From NCBI RefSeq assembly GCF_006716315.1, contig NZ_VFOV01000001.1:1814501-1878500 (forward strand): a stretch of DNA of 64,000 bases, read 5' to 3'. This DNA comes from Nocardioides albertanoniae (GTDB lineage: Bacteria > Actinomycetota > Actinomycetes > Propionibacteriales > Nocardioidaceae). This document shows positions 55,287 through 63,652 of this stretch, piece after piece. Position 1 is the stretch's first letter. Each line of letters begins with the position of its first letter. The position numbers were made by a program, and so were the translations under genes. Below the pieces are notes generated by a model. The model did no database searches, had not been told where the DNA came from, and saw only the letters and a list, made by a program, of their open reading frames with translations.

Positions 55287-55316
55287 CCGCTCGACCTCTG
55301 AAGGAGAGAACACGTC

Positions 55317-55493
55317 ATGACCAACTCGACACTAGGCCTGGTCGCCGGACTGTTGCTCACGATTGCGATCGTCACCGGCGGGCTCCTCGGCCTGCTCCTG
55401 GCCATCGTGCTCGGCGGCGCCGGCTACCTCATCGGTGGCCACGTGGACGGCGAGCGCGACCTCGGCAGCCTGCTGCGGGGACGCCGTGGTTGA
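55317..55493 (+). CDS. 58-aa membrane protein of the Asp23 locus
   Basis: Starts MTNSTLGLVAGLLLTIAIV, has one long or two short hydrophobic helices with glycine-rich packing (GGLLGLLLAIVLGGAGYLIGG) and ends HVDGERDLGSLLRGRRG. It resembles the small DUF2273-type membrane proteins that accompany Asp23 and AmaP. GAAGGAGAG gives a good ribosome site and the stop overlaps the next GTG by 8 bases. It is real by spacing and codon use although short. Confidence 0.78.
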   Translation: MTNSTLGLVAGLLLTIAIVTGGLLGLLLAIVLGGAGYLIGGHVDGERDLGSLLRGRRG

Positions 55494-55887
55494 GGCACCC
55501 GTACGCCCGACGCAGACGACCGACAACAGTGCTGATGAGGGTGCCGAAGGCCGAGGGACCCTCGACGTCCGCAACAAGGCGCTCCAGCACATCATCGAAC
55601 GCGTGGTGCTGCAGGTGCCGGGCACGGTGACCCGTCACAGTGCGCTGGGCCGCATCACCGGCATGGCGTTGCCGAAGGCCGACATCACGACGGAGGGCCG
55701 ATCCGCGGTGGTGAAGGTCGACGTCGCGATGGCCTGGCCGGGCAACATCTCCCAGGTCGCGACGGCAGCCCGCGACACCGTACGTCAGGAGGCGTTCCGC
55801 CTCTCCGGCATCCAGATCCGCAGCGTGGACGTCACCGTGCATGCCGTGGACCCTGCGACCGCCGAGGACACCAGGAGGGTCGAATGA
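55486..55887 (+). CDS. second Asp23/Gls24-like protein
   Basis: The 133-residue protein has LDVRNKALQHIIERVVLQVPGTVTRHSALGRITGMALPKADITTEGRSAVVKVDVAMAWPGNISQVATAARDTVRQEAFRLSGIQIRSVDVTVHAVDP, a shortened Asp23 domain (key VLQVPGT, VVKVDVAMAWPGN, VDVTVHAV). GTG 55486 is the start, overlapping the small membrane gene. Confidence 0.85.
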   Translation: MVEAPVRPTQTTDNSADEGAEGRGTLDVRNKALQHIIERVVLQVPGTVTRHSALGRITGMALPKADITTEGRSAVVKVDVAMAWPGNISQVATAARDTVRQEAFRLSGIQIRSVDVTVHAVDPATAEDTRRVE

Positions 55888-56480
55888 CCACGCACGCCGC
55901 TGAGGTCGAGAAGGTCGCCCTGCCCGCAGCGCCGCGCAGCCGGCCACGCCGCGCACCTCTCGCGGTCCCGACGGCCATCGTGCTCGCGCTGGTGCTGATC
56001 GGGCTCGCCGTGGTCGCGGTCCGTGACCTCGTGGTCGGTCAGGGGTGGGCCGCCGGCACGCCGGTCGTCTCCACCTCGATCGACGGTCTCGGCGGCGTAC
56101 GCGCCTCCGTCGGGTTAGCGGTCGCAGGCGGGGTCCTCGCGATCGTCGGGGTGGTGCTGCTCTGGTTCGCGCTCAGGCCCGGGCGACGTACGCATCTGCG
56201 CGTCACCGGCGCACCCGACCTCTGGCTCTCGCCGGGGGCCGTCGCCGCGATCGCCCAGGAGACCGCCGACCGGCTCCCCGGAGTGGTCTCGGCCGAGTCG
56301 TCGCTGCGGGCTCGGCGTCGCGTCGTCGTCGACATCGTCGCCACGGCACCGCCGGCCGGATCCGAGGATCCTCAGGAGCGTGCCGCCGTGAGCGAGCGCG
56401 TACGTGCCGTGCTCGATGACGAGATCGGACGGCTGACCGGAGCCAGCATCAAGGTGCGAGCCACGGAGGTGCCCCGATGA
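55884..56480 (+). CDS. DUF6286-like two-helix membrane protein
   Basis: The 198-residue product has two transmembrane helices (PTAIVLALVLIGLAVVAVRDL, AVAGGVLAIVGVVLLWFAL) followed by a cytosolic Asp23-like domain (VTGAPDLWLSPGAVAAIAQETADRLPGV). It overlaps both neighbours by four bases and is a standard member of actinobacterial Asp23/AmaP loci. Confidence 0.82.
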   Translation: MTTHAAEVEKVALPAAPRSRPRRAPLAVPTAIVLALVLIGLAVVAVRDLVVGQGWAAGTPVVSTSIDGLGGVRASVGLAVAGGVLAIVGVVLLWFALRPGRRTHLRVTGAPDLWLSPGAVAAIAQETADRLPGVVSAESSLRARRRVVVDIVATAPPAGSEDPQERAAVSERVRAVLDDEIGRLTGASIKVRATEVPR

Positions 56481-57061
56481 CGCCCCGTGTGATCAGGTTC
56501 GATCGTGTCGTGACCCTGCTGGTGGCCGTGCTGTTGGTGGTCGCGGGCCTGCTGCTCGTCGACTGGCACTATCGGTGGGTCCTCACGAGCTACCCGGCCG
56601 AGCTGTCGACCGACCCCGTGCGTGAGGTCGTGGCCGCGAGCTGGTTCCCCTGGGCGTTCGCTGCGGCGGGCATCCTCCTCGGGCTCCTCGGCCTGGTGTG
56701 GCTGCTGGCCCACCTGCGTCGTCGCGGCCCCTCGACGCTGCGGCTGCGGGCGAGCGACGAGACCGGTCGTGTCCAGGCCGATCTCCGCTCGATCGCCGAC
56801 GCCGCCGCCGGCAGGCTCCAGCAGATGGCTGCTCTGACCGGCGTCACGGGCACGGTCGCCACCATCCGGTCGCGTCCGGTGATCCTGCTCCACGGTCGGA
56901 TCGACCCCATCGCCTCGGCCGCCTCGATCGCCGACGCCGCCGAGATCTGCGCACGGGAGGTCGCCGCCGCGTTCCCCGACCAGCCGATCACCTGCCGCGT
57001 CCTGATCGACTCGCCGCGGCGCGGCAGGTCCCGGCAGCAGTCCCAGATGCGCGTGCGCTGA
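56477..57061 (+). CDS. alkaline-shock membrane anchor, AmaP-like
   Basis: The 194-residue protein has two transmembrane helices (TLLVAVLLVVAGLLLVDWHY, WAFAAAGILLGLLGLVWLLAHL) separated by an outside loop, then a cytosolic Asp23-like domain (ADLRSIADAAAGRLQQM, TVATIRSRPVILLHGRI). AmaP tethers Asp23 to the membrane. Last gene of the operon; a strong stem follows. Confidence 0.85.
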   Translation: MTPRVIRFDRVVTLLVAVLLVVAGLLLVDWHYRWVLTSYPAELSTDPVREVVAASWFPWAFAAAGILLGLLGLVWLLAHLRRRGPSTLRLRASDETGRVQADLRSIADAAAGRLQQMAALTGVTGTVATIRSRPVILLHGRIDPIASAASIADAAEICAREVAAAFPDQPITCRVLIDSPRRGRSRQQSQMRVR

Positions 57062-57064
57062 CGG

Positions 57065-57132
57065 CCTCGATGCTCCTGATGGACGCGACCCCGAGCGGGG
57101 GCGGGGTCGCGTCTGCATCAGGAGCATCGAGG
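57065..57132. terminator. long hairpin between AmaP-like and egtD genes
   Basis: CCTCGATGCTCCTGATG-GACGCGACCCC (57065-57092) pairs with the complement at 57103-57132, interrupted only by a two-base bulge (CA), around a 10-nt loop. 28 paired bases is far longer than needed for termination. It begins three bases after the stop of the AmaP-like gene. Confidence 0.85.
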
Positions 57133-57138
57133 TGCCGC

Positions 57139-58140
57139 TCAGCGCTTGGCCAGCACCAGTGCGTACGCCTCGTCCGGATCGGTCCACCAGCGCGCGTCCC
57201 GGAAGCCGGCCTCGGTGAGCTCATCGGCGGCGCTGCTCCGACGGAACTTGCAGGACAGCTCGGTGAGGAGCTCCTCGCCGTCCTCGAAGTCGATGGTGAG
57301 GTCGAGCTCGCGCAGCTCCACGCGGGTGGACCTCTCGGCGACGAGTCGCATCTCGATCCGCTCCTCGTCGGTGTTCCAGCGTGCCAGGTGCCGGAACCCG
57401 TCGGGATCGAAGTCGGCGCGCAGGCTTCGGTTGAGCACGTGCAGCGCGTTCAGGTTGAACTCGGCGGTCACCCCGGCGGCATCGTCGTAGGCGGCGACCA
57501 GCTGCCCGGGGTCCTTGACCAGGTCCAGCCCGAGCAGCAGGCTCTCCCCGGGATCCATGGCGTCCGCGACCGACCGCAGGAACCGCTCGCGTCCGGGACG
57601 GTCGTAGTTGCCCAGCGTGCTGCCCAGCAGCGCGATCAGCCGACGTCCAGGAGCCGGCAGCTGGGCGAGATGCTGGTCGAAGTCGGCGACCACGCCGTTG
57701 AGGACGAGCCCCGGCCGCTCCTCGGCGAGCGCTTCCATCGCCTGGGTGAGTGCGCTCGAGCTGACATCGACCGGGACGTACGTCGTCAGCCGGCCGGCGT
57801 GGGTCAGCGCGTCGAGCAGCAGCCGGGTCTTCTCCGACGACCCGGACCCGAGCTCGAGGAGCACCTCGGCGCCGGCGAGCTCGGCGATCTCGCCGGCATG
57901 CTCTCTCAGCAGTGTGCGTTCGGTGCGGGTCGGGTAGTACTCCGGCAGTCGGGTGATCTCCTCGAACAGCTCCGAACCGCGCTGGTCGTAGAAGTACTTG
58001 GGTGGAAGCCACTTGGGCGACGCGCTCAAGCCGGTTCGTGCGTCCTCCTTCAGGCTCTGCCGGAGATCCTCGTCGGTCAACAGGCTGGTGAGCCGGCTCG
58101 GGACCGATGTGCTGGTCCGGCCGTTGGTGTCGAGACTCAC
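57139..58140 (-). CDS. egtD: L-histidine N(alpha)-methyltransferase
   Basis: The 333-residue product matches EgtD: WLPPKYFYDQRGSELFEEITRLPEYYPTRTE (key FYDQRGSELFEEI), VLLELGSGSSEKTRLLLDAL (SAM binding), LIALLGSTLGNYD, LLLGLDLVKDP and AYDDAAGVTAEFNLN. It trimethylates histidine with SAM to hercynine, the first step of ergothioneine synthesis. GTG 58140 follows GAAGGAG and overlaps the previous gene's stop. Confidence 0.92.
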   Translation of the reverse strand: MSLDTNGRTSTSVPSRLTSLLTDEDLRQSLKEDARTGLSASPKWLPPKYFYDQRGSELFEEITRLPEYYPTRTERTLLREHAGEIAELAGAEVLLELGSGSSEKTRLLLDALTHAGRLTTYVPVDVSSSALTQAMEALAEERPGLVLNGVVADFDQHLAQLPAPGRRLIALLGSTLGNYDRPGRERFLRSVADAMDPGESLLLGLDLVKDPGQLVAAYDDAAGVTAEFNLNALHVLNRSLRADFDPDGFRHLARWNTDEERIEMRLVAERSTRVELRELDLTIDFEDGEELLTELSCKFRRSSAADELTEAGFRDARWWTDPDEAYALVLAKR

Positions 58141-58607
58141 GCGGGGTTCTCCTTCGGGAGGTGATGAGGTGTGTCGAGCCGCCACCAGGTGGGGCCACAG
58201 GGGCTGAAGACCCCGATGGTGCGCGGTGGGATCGGGGTGGTCGGAGCCTCCGCCGGCGGACGGTCGCTGACGACGTACTCCCAGGACGCCGGCTGGACCA
58301 GGTGGCTGCCCTGGTCGCCGCTGAGCAGGGCGAGGTCCTCCCCGTCGGTGAGGAGGACCGAGAAGCTGCCCACCTCGAGCTCGTTGGCGAGCTGGACCAC
58401 GGCCGAGCCGACCGGCAGGTCGAGCTGCCGCGCCTTGTCGAGCACGAGGGTCCACGAGGCGTCGATGGTGCCGCTGACCGCGGCGGTCCATGAACCGAGG
58501 CGTAGCGGATCGGCGCAGTCGTCCTGCTGACAGGCCCACTCGGCGTGGGTCCTGGGCGGTCCGAGGATGCCGCGATGGGCGCACGTGGTCGCAGCCGACC
58601 AGGTCAC
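58137..58607 (-). CDS. unknown 156-aa protein between egtB and egtD (egtC position)
   Basis: Overlaps egtB (GTGA) and egtD (four bases), so it is surely translated with them. It reads MTWSAATTCAHRGILGPPR.., then CQQDDCADPLRLGSWTAAV, VVQLANELEVGSFSVLLTDGEDLALLSGD and SWEYVVSDRPPA, with a C-terminal FSPCGPTWWRLDTPH. EgtC (a class II glutamine amidotransferase with Cys2, about 230-270 residues) normally lies here; this protein is shorter, lacks Cys2 and only vaguely resembles EgtC's C-terminal TDG segment. I do not recognise it. Confidence 0.65.
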   Translation of the reverse strand: MTWSAATTCAHRGILGPPRTHAEWACQQDDCADPLRLGSWTAAVSGTIDASWTLVLDKARQLDLPVGSAVVQLANELEVGSFSVLLTDGEDLALLSGDQGSHLVQPASWEYVVSDRPPAEAPTTPIPPRTIGVFSPCGPTWWRLDTPHHLPKENPA

Positions 58608-59860
58608 GCACGACGCCCGTCGTCGGCGAGCCGGAGACCGGTGATCGGCCACCGCGCGCTCGGCGGGAAGAAGTTGCGGTAGGAGGCTCGCGTGTGTCCC
58701 GGCGGGGTGAGTGCGCAGCCGCCGCGGAGCACCATCTGGCCCGACATGAACTTTCCGTTGTACTCACCGATCGCGCCGGCAGCGGGGTGGAAGCCGGGAT
58801 AGGGGAGGTAGGCCGAGGACGTCCACTCCCAGCAGTCGCCGAAGAGCTGTCGCAGCCCACCGGTCGCCAGGCCCGCCGCGCGCGGGTGGAAGCTGTCCCG
58901 GTCGGCGAGGTTGCCGCTCACCTCGTAGGTGCGGGCAGCGTGCTCCCACTCGGCCTCGGTCGGGAGGCGTTTGCCGGCCCAGGTGGCGTAGGCGTCGGCT
59001 TCGTAGTGGCTCAGGTGGCAGACCGGCAGCCCGTGGTCGAGGGGTGTGGTGCCGTGCAGGGTGTGCTCGAACCACACCCCGTCGGCCTCGCGCCAGTAGA
59101 AGGGCGCCTCCCAGCCCTCGGCGTTGACCCGCGACCACCCGTCCGAGAGCCACAGCTCGGGGCGGCGGTAGCCGCCGTCGGCGATGAACTCCAGCCACTC
59201 GCCGTTGGTGACCAACCGGTCGGCCAGCCGGTACGGCTCCAGCCACTGCTGGTGCCGCGGCAGCTCGTTGTCGAAGCTGAACCCACCGCCCTCGGACCCG
59301 ATCTCGACCAGGCCACCGTCGAAGTCCACCCAGCCCAGGCGGTCGGTGCCATCACCCGCGACCGGCCGCCCGGCGTACGTCGGTTGCAGCGGGTTGAGCG
59401 AGAGCACGTGCTTGATGTCCATCAGCAGCAGCTCCTGGTGCTGCTGCTCGTGGTGGAAGCCGAGCTCGATCGTCGGGGCGAGCTTGGCGAAGGCGCCGCC
59501 GTCGAGCCCGTCGATCAGATCCCGCACCCGGTCATCGACGTTGCGCCGGTAGTCACCGACCTCGTACGCACCAGGACGGCTGATCACGCCACGCATCGGG
59601 CGCGCGTACCGCGGCCCGATCTGCTCGTAGTAGCTGTTGAAGAGGAACCAGTACTGGTCCTGGAACGGTGTGAAGCCGGCCTCGTGCTCGGCCAGCACGA
59701 AGGTCTCGAAGAACCAGGTCACGTGGGCCCGATGCCACTTGGTGGGTGAGACATCCGGCATCGACTGGACGGTCTGGTCCTCGGGCGAGAGGGGTTCGGC
59801 GAGTTGTTCGGTGTAGGCACGGACTTCGTCGAAGCGGACGATCGCGGTGGTCGTGTCCAT
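58604..59860 (-). CDS. egtB: hercynine oxygenase EgtB
   Basis: The 418-residue product has an N-terminal DinB-like four-helix domain with WHRAHVTWFFE (His46 iron ligand) and HHEQQHQE near 136-143 (HX3H iron ligands), then a formylglycine-enzyme-like C-terminal domain (GDCWEWTSSAYLPYPGF, MVLRGGCALTPPGH, RASYRNFFPPSARW). EgtB joins hercynine to gamma-glutamylcysteine (or cysteine) with oxygen to make the sulfoxide. ATG 59860. Confidence 0.93.
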   Translation of the reverse strand: MDTTTAIVRFDEVRAYTEQLAEPLSPEDQTVQSMPDVSPTKWHRAHVTWFFETFVLAEHEAGFTPFQDQYWFLFNSYYEQIGPRYARPMRGVISRPGAYEVGDYRRNVDDRVRDLIDGLDGGAFAKLAPTIELGFHHEQQHQELLLMDIKHVLSLNPLQPTYAGRPVAGDGTDRLGWVDFDGGLVEIGSEGGGFSFDNELPRHQQWLEPYRLADRLVTNGEWLEFIADGGYRRPELWLSDGWSRVNAEGWEAPFYWREADGVWFEHTLHGTTPLDHGLPVCHLSHYEADAYATWAGKRLPTEAEWEHAARTYEVSGNLADRDSFHPRAAGLATGGLRQLFGDCWEWTSSAYLPYPGFHPAAGAIGEYNGKFMSGQMVLRGGCALTPPGHTRASYRNFFPPSARWPITGLRLADDGRRA

Positions 59861-60164
59861 ACGACCTACTCTGCCGGATCGCACAACCGGCGGTGCACCT
59901 ATTTGTGGTCGGTCTGGACCGGATCCGACGGCCCAGGTCCCGGCAGGCGTGGGACTCGCGCGGGGATGGGCAGATGCGAGGCAGGACAAGGTCGTTCCGG
60001 TCGACGGTCACCGCGAGGCAGAAGGGCGTCGGTCGCGCCGTGGACGGCGCCGGCTGACTCGCGCGGCAATCATTGCGAACATTCAGGTTTATTCGAATAT
60101 CTCTTGTATGTTCGATTCAGCGGTGATTGACTGTGCCGTACGTCACAACGAGGAGGTGGGACTG
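59861..60164. other. 304-bp divergent intergenic region
   Basis: It separates egtB and the SDR gene. The egtB-proximal 200 bases are GC-rich with no feature I can support. The SDR-proximal part (60065-60125) is AT-rich with an inverted repeat; AGGAGG precedes the SDR ATG. Confidence 0.6.
60076..60114. promoter_or_regulatory. CGAACAT-N25-ATGTTCG inverted repeat with central ATTCGAAT
   Basis: CGAACAT (60076-60082) and ATGTTCG (60108-60114) bracket an AT-rich segment that has its own palindrome ATTCGAAT (60091-60098). Half-sites with this spacing plus a central element suggest a TetR/IclR/MarR-type operator overlapping the promoter of the catabolic cluster, 51 bases before the SDR gene. Confidence 0.6.
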
Positions 60165-60881
60165 ATGTCCGAGGCAAATCGGCATGTCGTGGTGATCGGC
60201 GGCACCCAAGGACTGGGGCTGGAGATCGCGCGATCAGTCGTCGGGCGGGGAGACCGTGCCACCGTGGCCGGTCGTCACGCCGATGTCGCTGAACAGGCGG
60301 CGAAGGAGCTGGGTGACCTCGCTGCGTACGCGGTGTGCGATCTGACCGACTGGTCGTCGCTCGAGAGATTCTTCGAGTCGATGGGGCCGATCGATCATCT
60401 GGTGCTCGCTGCCCTCGACCGCGACAACAACGACATCAGGGAGTTCCGCCCCGACGACAGTCAGCGCACCTCGGTGATGAAGAACGTCGGCTATGCCACG
60501 GCGGTGCACTACGCCCTGCCGAAGCTCACGCCCGAGGGCTCAGTACTCATGTTCAGCGGCCTGTCCATGTGGCGGCCGTTCCCCGGGTCGACCACGATCT
60601 CGATGGCCAACGCCGGCGTGGTCGGCCTCGCCAACTCGCTGGCCGTCCAGATCGCGCCCGTCCGCGTCAACGTGATCACCCCGGGCGTCGTCGCCGGCAC
60701 CCAGGCCGTCGACAACGCCGACCAGGTGCGGGCCGACGCGTACGAAGTCGCCCGCCAGCGCACGCCCGGCAAGCGACTTCCGCACACCCAAGACATCGTC
60801 GACGCGTCGCTCGCGCTGCTCGACAACCCCGGCATCAACGGTGCCAACCTCGTCGTCGACGCGGGCATGCACCTCATCTGA
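60165..60881 (+). CDS. SDR-family oxidoreductase
   Basis: The 238-residue protein has VVVIGGTQGLGLEIARSV (TGxxxGxG variant, cofactor), VCDLTDW, and NVITPGVVAGTQAV. The usual YxxxK catalytic pair is not evident: FSGLSMWRPFPGSTTISMANAGVVGLA has Ser but Ser-x3-Ala where Tyr-x3-Lys is expected. It could be inactive as a dehydrogenase or use other residues. Starts the cluster; AGGAGG precedes ATG 60165. Confidence 0.85.
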   Translation: MSEANRHVVVIGGTQGLGLEIARSVVGRGDRATVAGRHADVAEQAAKELGDLAAYAVCDLTDWSSLERFFESMGPIDHLVLAALDRDNNDIREFRPDDSQRTSVMKNVGYATAVHYALPKLTPEGSVLMFSGLSMWRPFPGSTTISMANAGVVGLANSLAVQIAPVRVNVITPGVVAGTQAVDNADQVRADAYEVARQRTPGKRLPHTQDIVDASLALLDNPGINGANLVVDAGMHLI

Positions 60882-60917
60882 TCACGACCTGATCGCGCAC
60901 CCGAAGGAAGAACAGCC

Positions 60918-62660
60918 ATGCGTATCGAGGAGACCGACGTACTCGTCGTCGGAGCCGGCCCCGCCGGCCTGACTGCCACGGCACTGCTCGCTCGGGAGGG
61001 CGTCGCCGCGGTCACCGTGGACAAGTACGCCGACATCGCGCACACCCCGCGTGCGCACATCACCAACCAGCGGGCCATGGAGGTCTTCCGAGATCTCGGC
61101 ATCGAGGACCGCGTGCTCGAGCGTGCGCTGGTCGCGGAAGGGATGGGCACCAACGTCTGGGCGACCAGCGTCGCCGGGCGCGAGCTCGCCCGCATGTACG
61201 CCTGGGGCAGCGGCCCCGACCGCAGGTCCGACTACGACAACGCCAGTCCGTGCGCGATGTGCAACATCGGCCAGCACGACCTCGAGCCGGTGCTTCGCGA
61301 CCGCGCGCTCGAGCTGGGCGCGGACCTGCGGTTCTCCCAGGAGCTGGTCGACATCACCCAGGACGACGTCCGGGTCGAGGCGACGGTCCTCGAGCGGGAG
61401 ACCGGTGAGACCTACCTGCTGCGGGCGAAGTACGTCGTCGCCGCTGACGGTGGCCGCAGCCTGGTGGCCCACAAGCTCGAGTTCGACTTCGAGGGCGAGA
61501 CCGGCCTGGGAGCGGCGGTCAACGTCTGGCTCGAGGCCGACCTCGAGAAGTACCGCAAGGACCGCCCCGGGGCGCTGTTCTTCACGATCCAGCCCGGCCG
61601 GGACTTCTGGCTCGGCGCCGGCACCTTCATCACGGTCCGGCCGTGGAACGAGTGGGTGCTGATCATCGTCTACAACCCGGAGACCGAGCAGCTCGACCTC
61701 TCCGAGGAGGCCCTGACCCTGCGCGCCCGCAAGGTGATCGGCGACCCCGACGTCGACATCCGGATCAAGAACGTCTCGCAGTGGCAGCTCAACCACGTCG
61801 TCGCGCGAAGCTACCGCAAGGGCCGGGTCTTCATCGCCGGCGACGCCGCGCACCGGCACCCGCCCGCCAACGGGCTCGGCAGCAACACCTCGGTCCAGGA
61901 CGCCTACAACCTCGCCTGGAAGCTGGCCCACGTGGTGCGCGGCCAGGCCGGTGACGGGCTCCTCGACAGCTACGACGCCGAGCGTCAGCCGGTCGGCAAG
62001 CAGGTGGTCGACCGGGCGCTGCAGAGCGTCGGCGCCTTCGGCCAGATCCCGTCGATCTTCGGCGTCACCGAGGGGCAGACCGACGAGGAGGGCTGGGCCG
62101 AGCTCGACGGTTTCTTCTCCGACACCGAGAGCGGTCGCGCCCGCCGGCAGCGGCTGACCGAGGTGCTGGCGGAGAACGAGTATCACTTCAACGCTCACGG
62201 CGTGGAGCTCGGGCAGCGGTACGCATCGGGGGCGGTGGTCAGCGACGGTCCGCCACCGGCGTACACCCGCGACCCGCAGCTCTACTACCACCCGACGACC
62301 TACCCCGGGGCCTACCTTCCGCACGAGTGGGTGGTGCGGGACGGGCAGCGGGTCTCCACGCTCGACCTGGCCGGCGAGGGCCGGTTCACCCTCATCACGG
62401 GGACCGGTGGCCAGCACTGGACCGACGCGGCCGCGAAGGTCGGCGCCGAGCTCGGTGTGGACATCCAGACCGTCGCCATCGGGCGCGGTCAGGAGGTCGA
62501 CGACGCGTACGGCGCCTGGTCGGCGGCCTCCGAGATCGACGACCACGGCGCACTGCTGGTCCGCCCGGACCGCTATGTCGCCTGGCGCTGCAGCAGTCAC
62601 GACGGGGATCCGACCGCCACGCTGCGTGCCGTGCTCACCTCGGTCCTCGACCGCACCTGA
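60918..62660 (+). CDS. FAD-dependent aromatic monooxygenase (TfdB/PheA-like)
   Basis: The 580-residue protein has DVLVVGAGPAGLTATALLAREG (FAD GxGxxG), HTPRAHITNQRAMEVFRDLG, a DG motif in VVAADGGRSLVA and FIAGDAAHRHPPANGLGSNTSVQDAYNLAWKL (GD motif), and a C-terminal thioredoxin-like domain. It is like 2,4-dichlorophenol 6-monooxygenase, which hydroxylates phenols using NADPH and oxygen. A close paralogue begins at 63649. Confidence 0.9.
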   Translation: MRIEETDVLVVGAGPAGLTATALLAREGVAAVTVDKYADIAHTPRAHITNQRAMEVFRDLGIEDRVLERALVAEGMGTNVWATSVAGRELARMYAWGSGPDRRSDYDNASPCAMCNIGQHDLEPVLRDRALELGADLRFSQELVDITQDDVRVEATVLERETGETYLLRAKYVVAADGGRSLVAHKLEFDFEGETGLGAAVNVWLEADLEKYRKDRPGALFFTIQPGRDFWLGAGTFITVRPWNEWVLIIVYNPETEQLDLSEEALTLRARKVIGDPDVDIRIKNVSQWQLNHVVARSYRKGRVFIAGDAAHRHPPANGLGSNTSVQDAYNLAWKLAHVVRGQAGDGLLDSYDAERQPVGKQVVDRALQSVGAFGQIPSIFGVTEGQTDEEGWAELDGFFSDTESGRARRQRLTEVLAENEYHFNAHGVELGQRYASGAVVSDGPPPAYTRDPQLYYHPTTYPGAYLPHEWVVRDGQRVSTLDLAGEGRFTLITGTGGQHWTDAAAKVGAELGVDIQTVAIGRGQEVDDAYGAWSAASEIDDHGALLVRPDRYVAWRCSSHDGDPTATLRAVLTSVLDRT

Positions 62661-62687
62661 CCACCTGATTCCTGAGGAGGAAGAACC

Positions 62688-63194
62688 ATGGACCTCGGAC
62701 TGCTGCTGCTCCGACTCGTCGTCGGCGGGCTGATCTTCGGCCACGGCGCCCAGAAGGGGTTCGGACTGTTCGGCGGGATGGGACCTGCCGGCACCGCGCC
62801 GATCTTCGAGAGCTGGGGCCTGCGCCCCGGAAAGCCGCTCGTGCTGATCGCGGCGACGTGCGAGCTCGTCGGCAGCACGCTGCTGATCCTCGGGCTCGGC
62901 ACGCCGCTGGGGGCGGCGATGGCCATGGGCACCTTGATCGTCGCCGCCTCGGTCAACGCCGGCAACGGCCTGTGGGCCGTCAAGGGTGGCTACGAGCTGC
63001 CCCTGCTCTACGCCGTCACGGCCGGCAGCTTCGCCTTCATCGGCCCAGGCCGCTACTCGATCGACCACCTGATCGGGCTGACCGACGCGTACGGCGTCGT
63101 CTCGGGTGCCATCGCCGTGGCCGCTGCCGTCGTGTCGGCCGCCGCCTTCGTCGCTCGGGCCCGCCACACACGTACCCACGCAGTCGCCGCGTGA
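62688..63194 (+). CDS. DoxX-family membrane protein
   Basis: The 168-residue protein has four helices and LLLRLVVGGLIFGHGAQKGFGLFGG, the DoxX start. DoxX proteins are linked to quinone-type redox and oxidative protection. It sits 27 bases after the monooxygenase gene, with GAGGAGG before the ATG, so it is cotranscribed; a role in exporting or detoxifying quinoid products is possible. Confidence 0.88.
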   Translation: MDLGLLLLRLVVGGLIFGHGAQKGFGLFGGMGPAGTAPIFESWGLRPGKPLVLIAATCELVGSTLLILGLGTPLGAAMAMGTLIVAASVNAGNGLWAVKGGYELPLLYAVTAGSFAFIGPGRYSIDHLIGLTDAYGVVSGAIAVAAAVVSAAAFVARARHTRTHAVAA

Positions 63195-63217
63195 ACCCAA
63201 CTGCCCAGGAGAGGATC

Positions 63218-63652
63218 ATGACCACAACCACCGCAGAGTCCGACGTCGACCGCAAGGCGATCGCGCTGGAATACCTCAAGCGCCTCGACCGCGGCGAGGA
63301 CTTCTTCGACCTGTTCGACGAGAACGTCCAGTTCTACTATCCCAAGTGGGGCCTGGCCGACGGCCTGGACGCGATGAAGGAGGCGTTCGGCGGGATCGCC
63401 TCGATCATCGGCGGCATCAAGCACGACTACGCCTACCTCAACTACGTGGTGAACGGTGACACCGTCGTGGTCGAGGGGACCTCGTCGGGGAAGGCCGCCG
63501 ACGGCACCGAGTTCCGCGCCGGCGTCACCCACGCCGGACGCTGGTGCGACGTGTTCGAGATCCGGGGCGGCAAGATCCACCGGCTCTTCGTCTACCTCGA
63601 CCCCGACTACGCCGGTGCCGACACCGAGCGCTACCCCTGGCTGCGGTCATGA
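63218..63652 (+). CDS. SnoaL/NTF2-like small enzyme
   Basis: The 144-residue product has an NTF2-like fold: ALEYLKRLDRGEDFFDLFDENVQFYYPKWGL, and VVEGTSSGKAADGTEFRAGVTHAGRWCDVFEIRGGKIHRLFVYLDPDY (key RWCDVFEI). Such proteins act as ring hydratases, isomerases or cyclases. GGAGAGGA precedes ATG 63218; its stop overlaps the next ATG. Confidence 0.87.
   Translation: MTTTTAESDVDRKAIALEYLKRLDRGEDFFDLFDENVQFYYPKWGLADGLDAMKEAFGGIASIIGGIKHDYAYLNYVVNGDTVVVEGTSSGKAADGTEFRAGVTHAGRWCDVFEIRGGKIHRLFVYLDPDYAGADTERYPWLRS

Noticed and set aside
58137..58607. egtC
   Set aside because: Too short, no N-terminal catalytic Cys2, and only a vague TDG-like similarity; named as unknown instead.
60882..63200. 772-codon antisense frame opposite the TfdB-like and DoxX genes
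   Set aside because: Composition is Arg/Gly/Val/His-rich without any family motif and it mirrors three well-supported genes; it is a product of high third-position GC.
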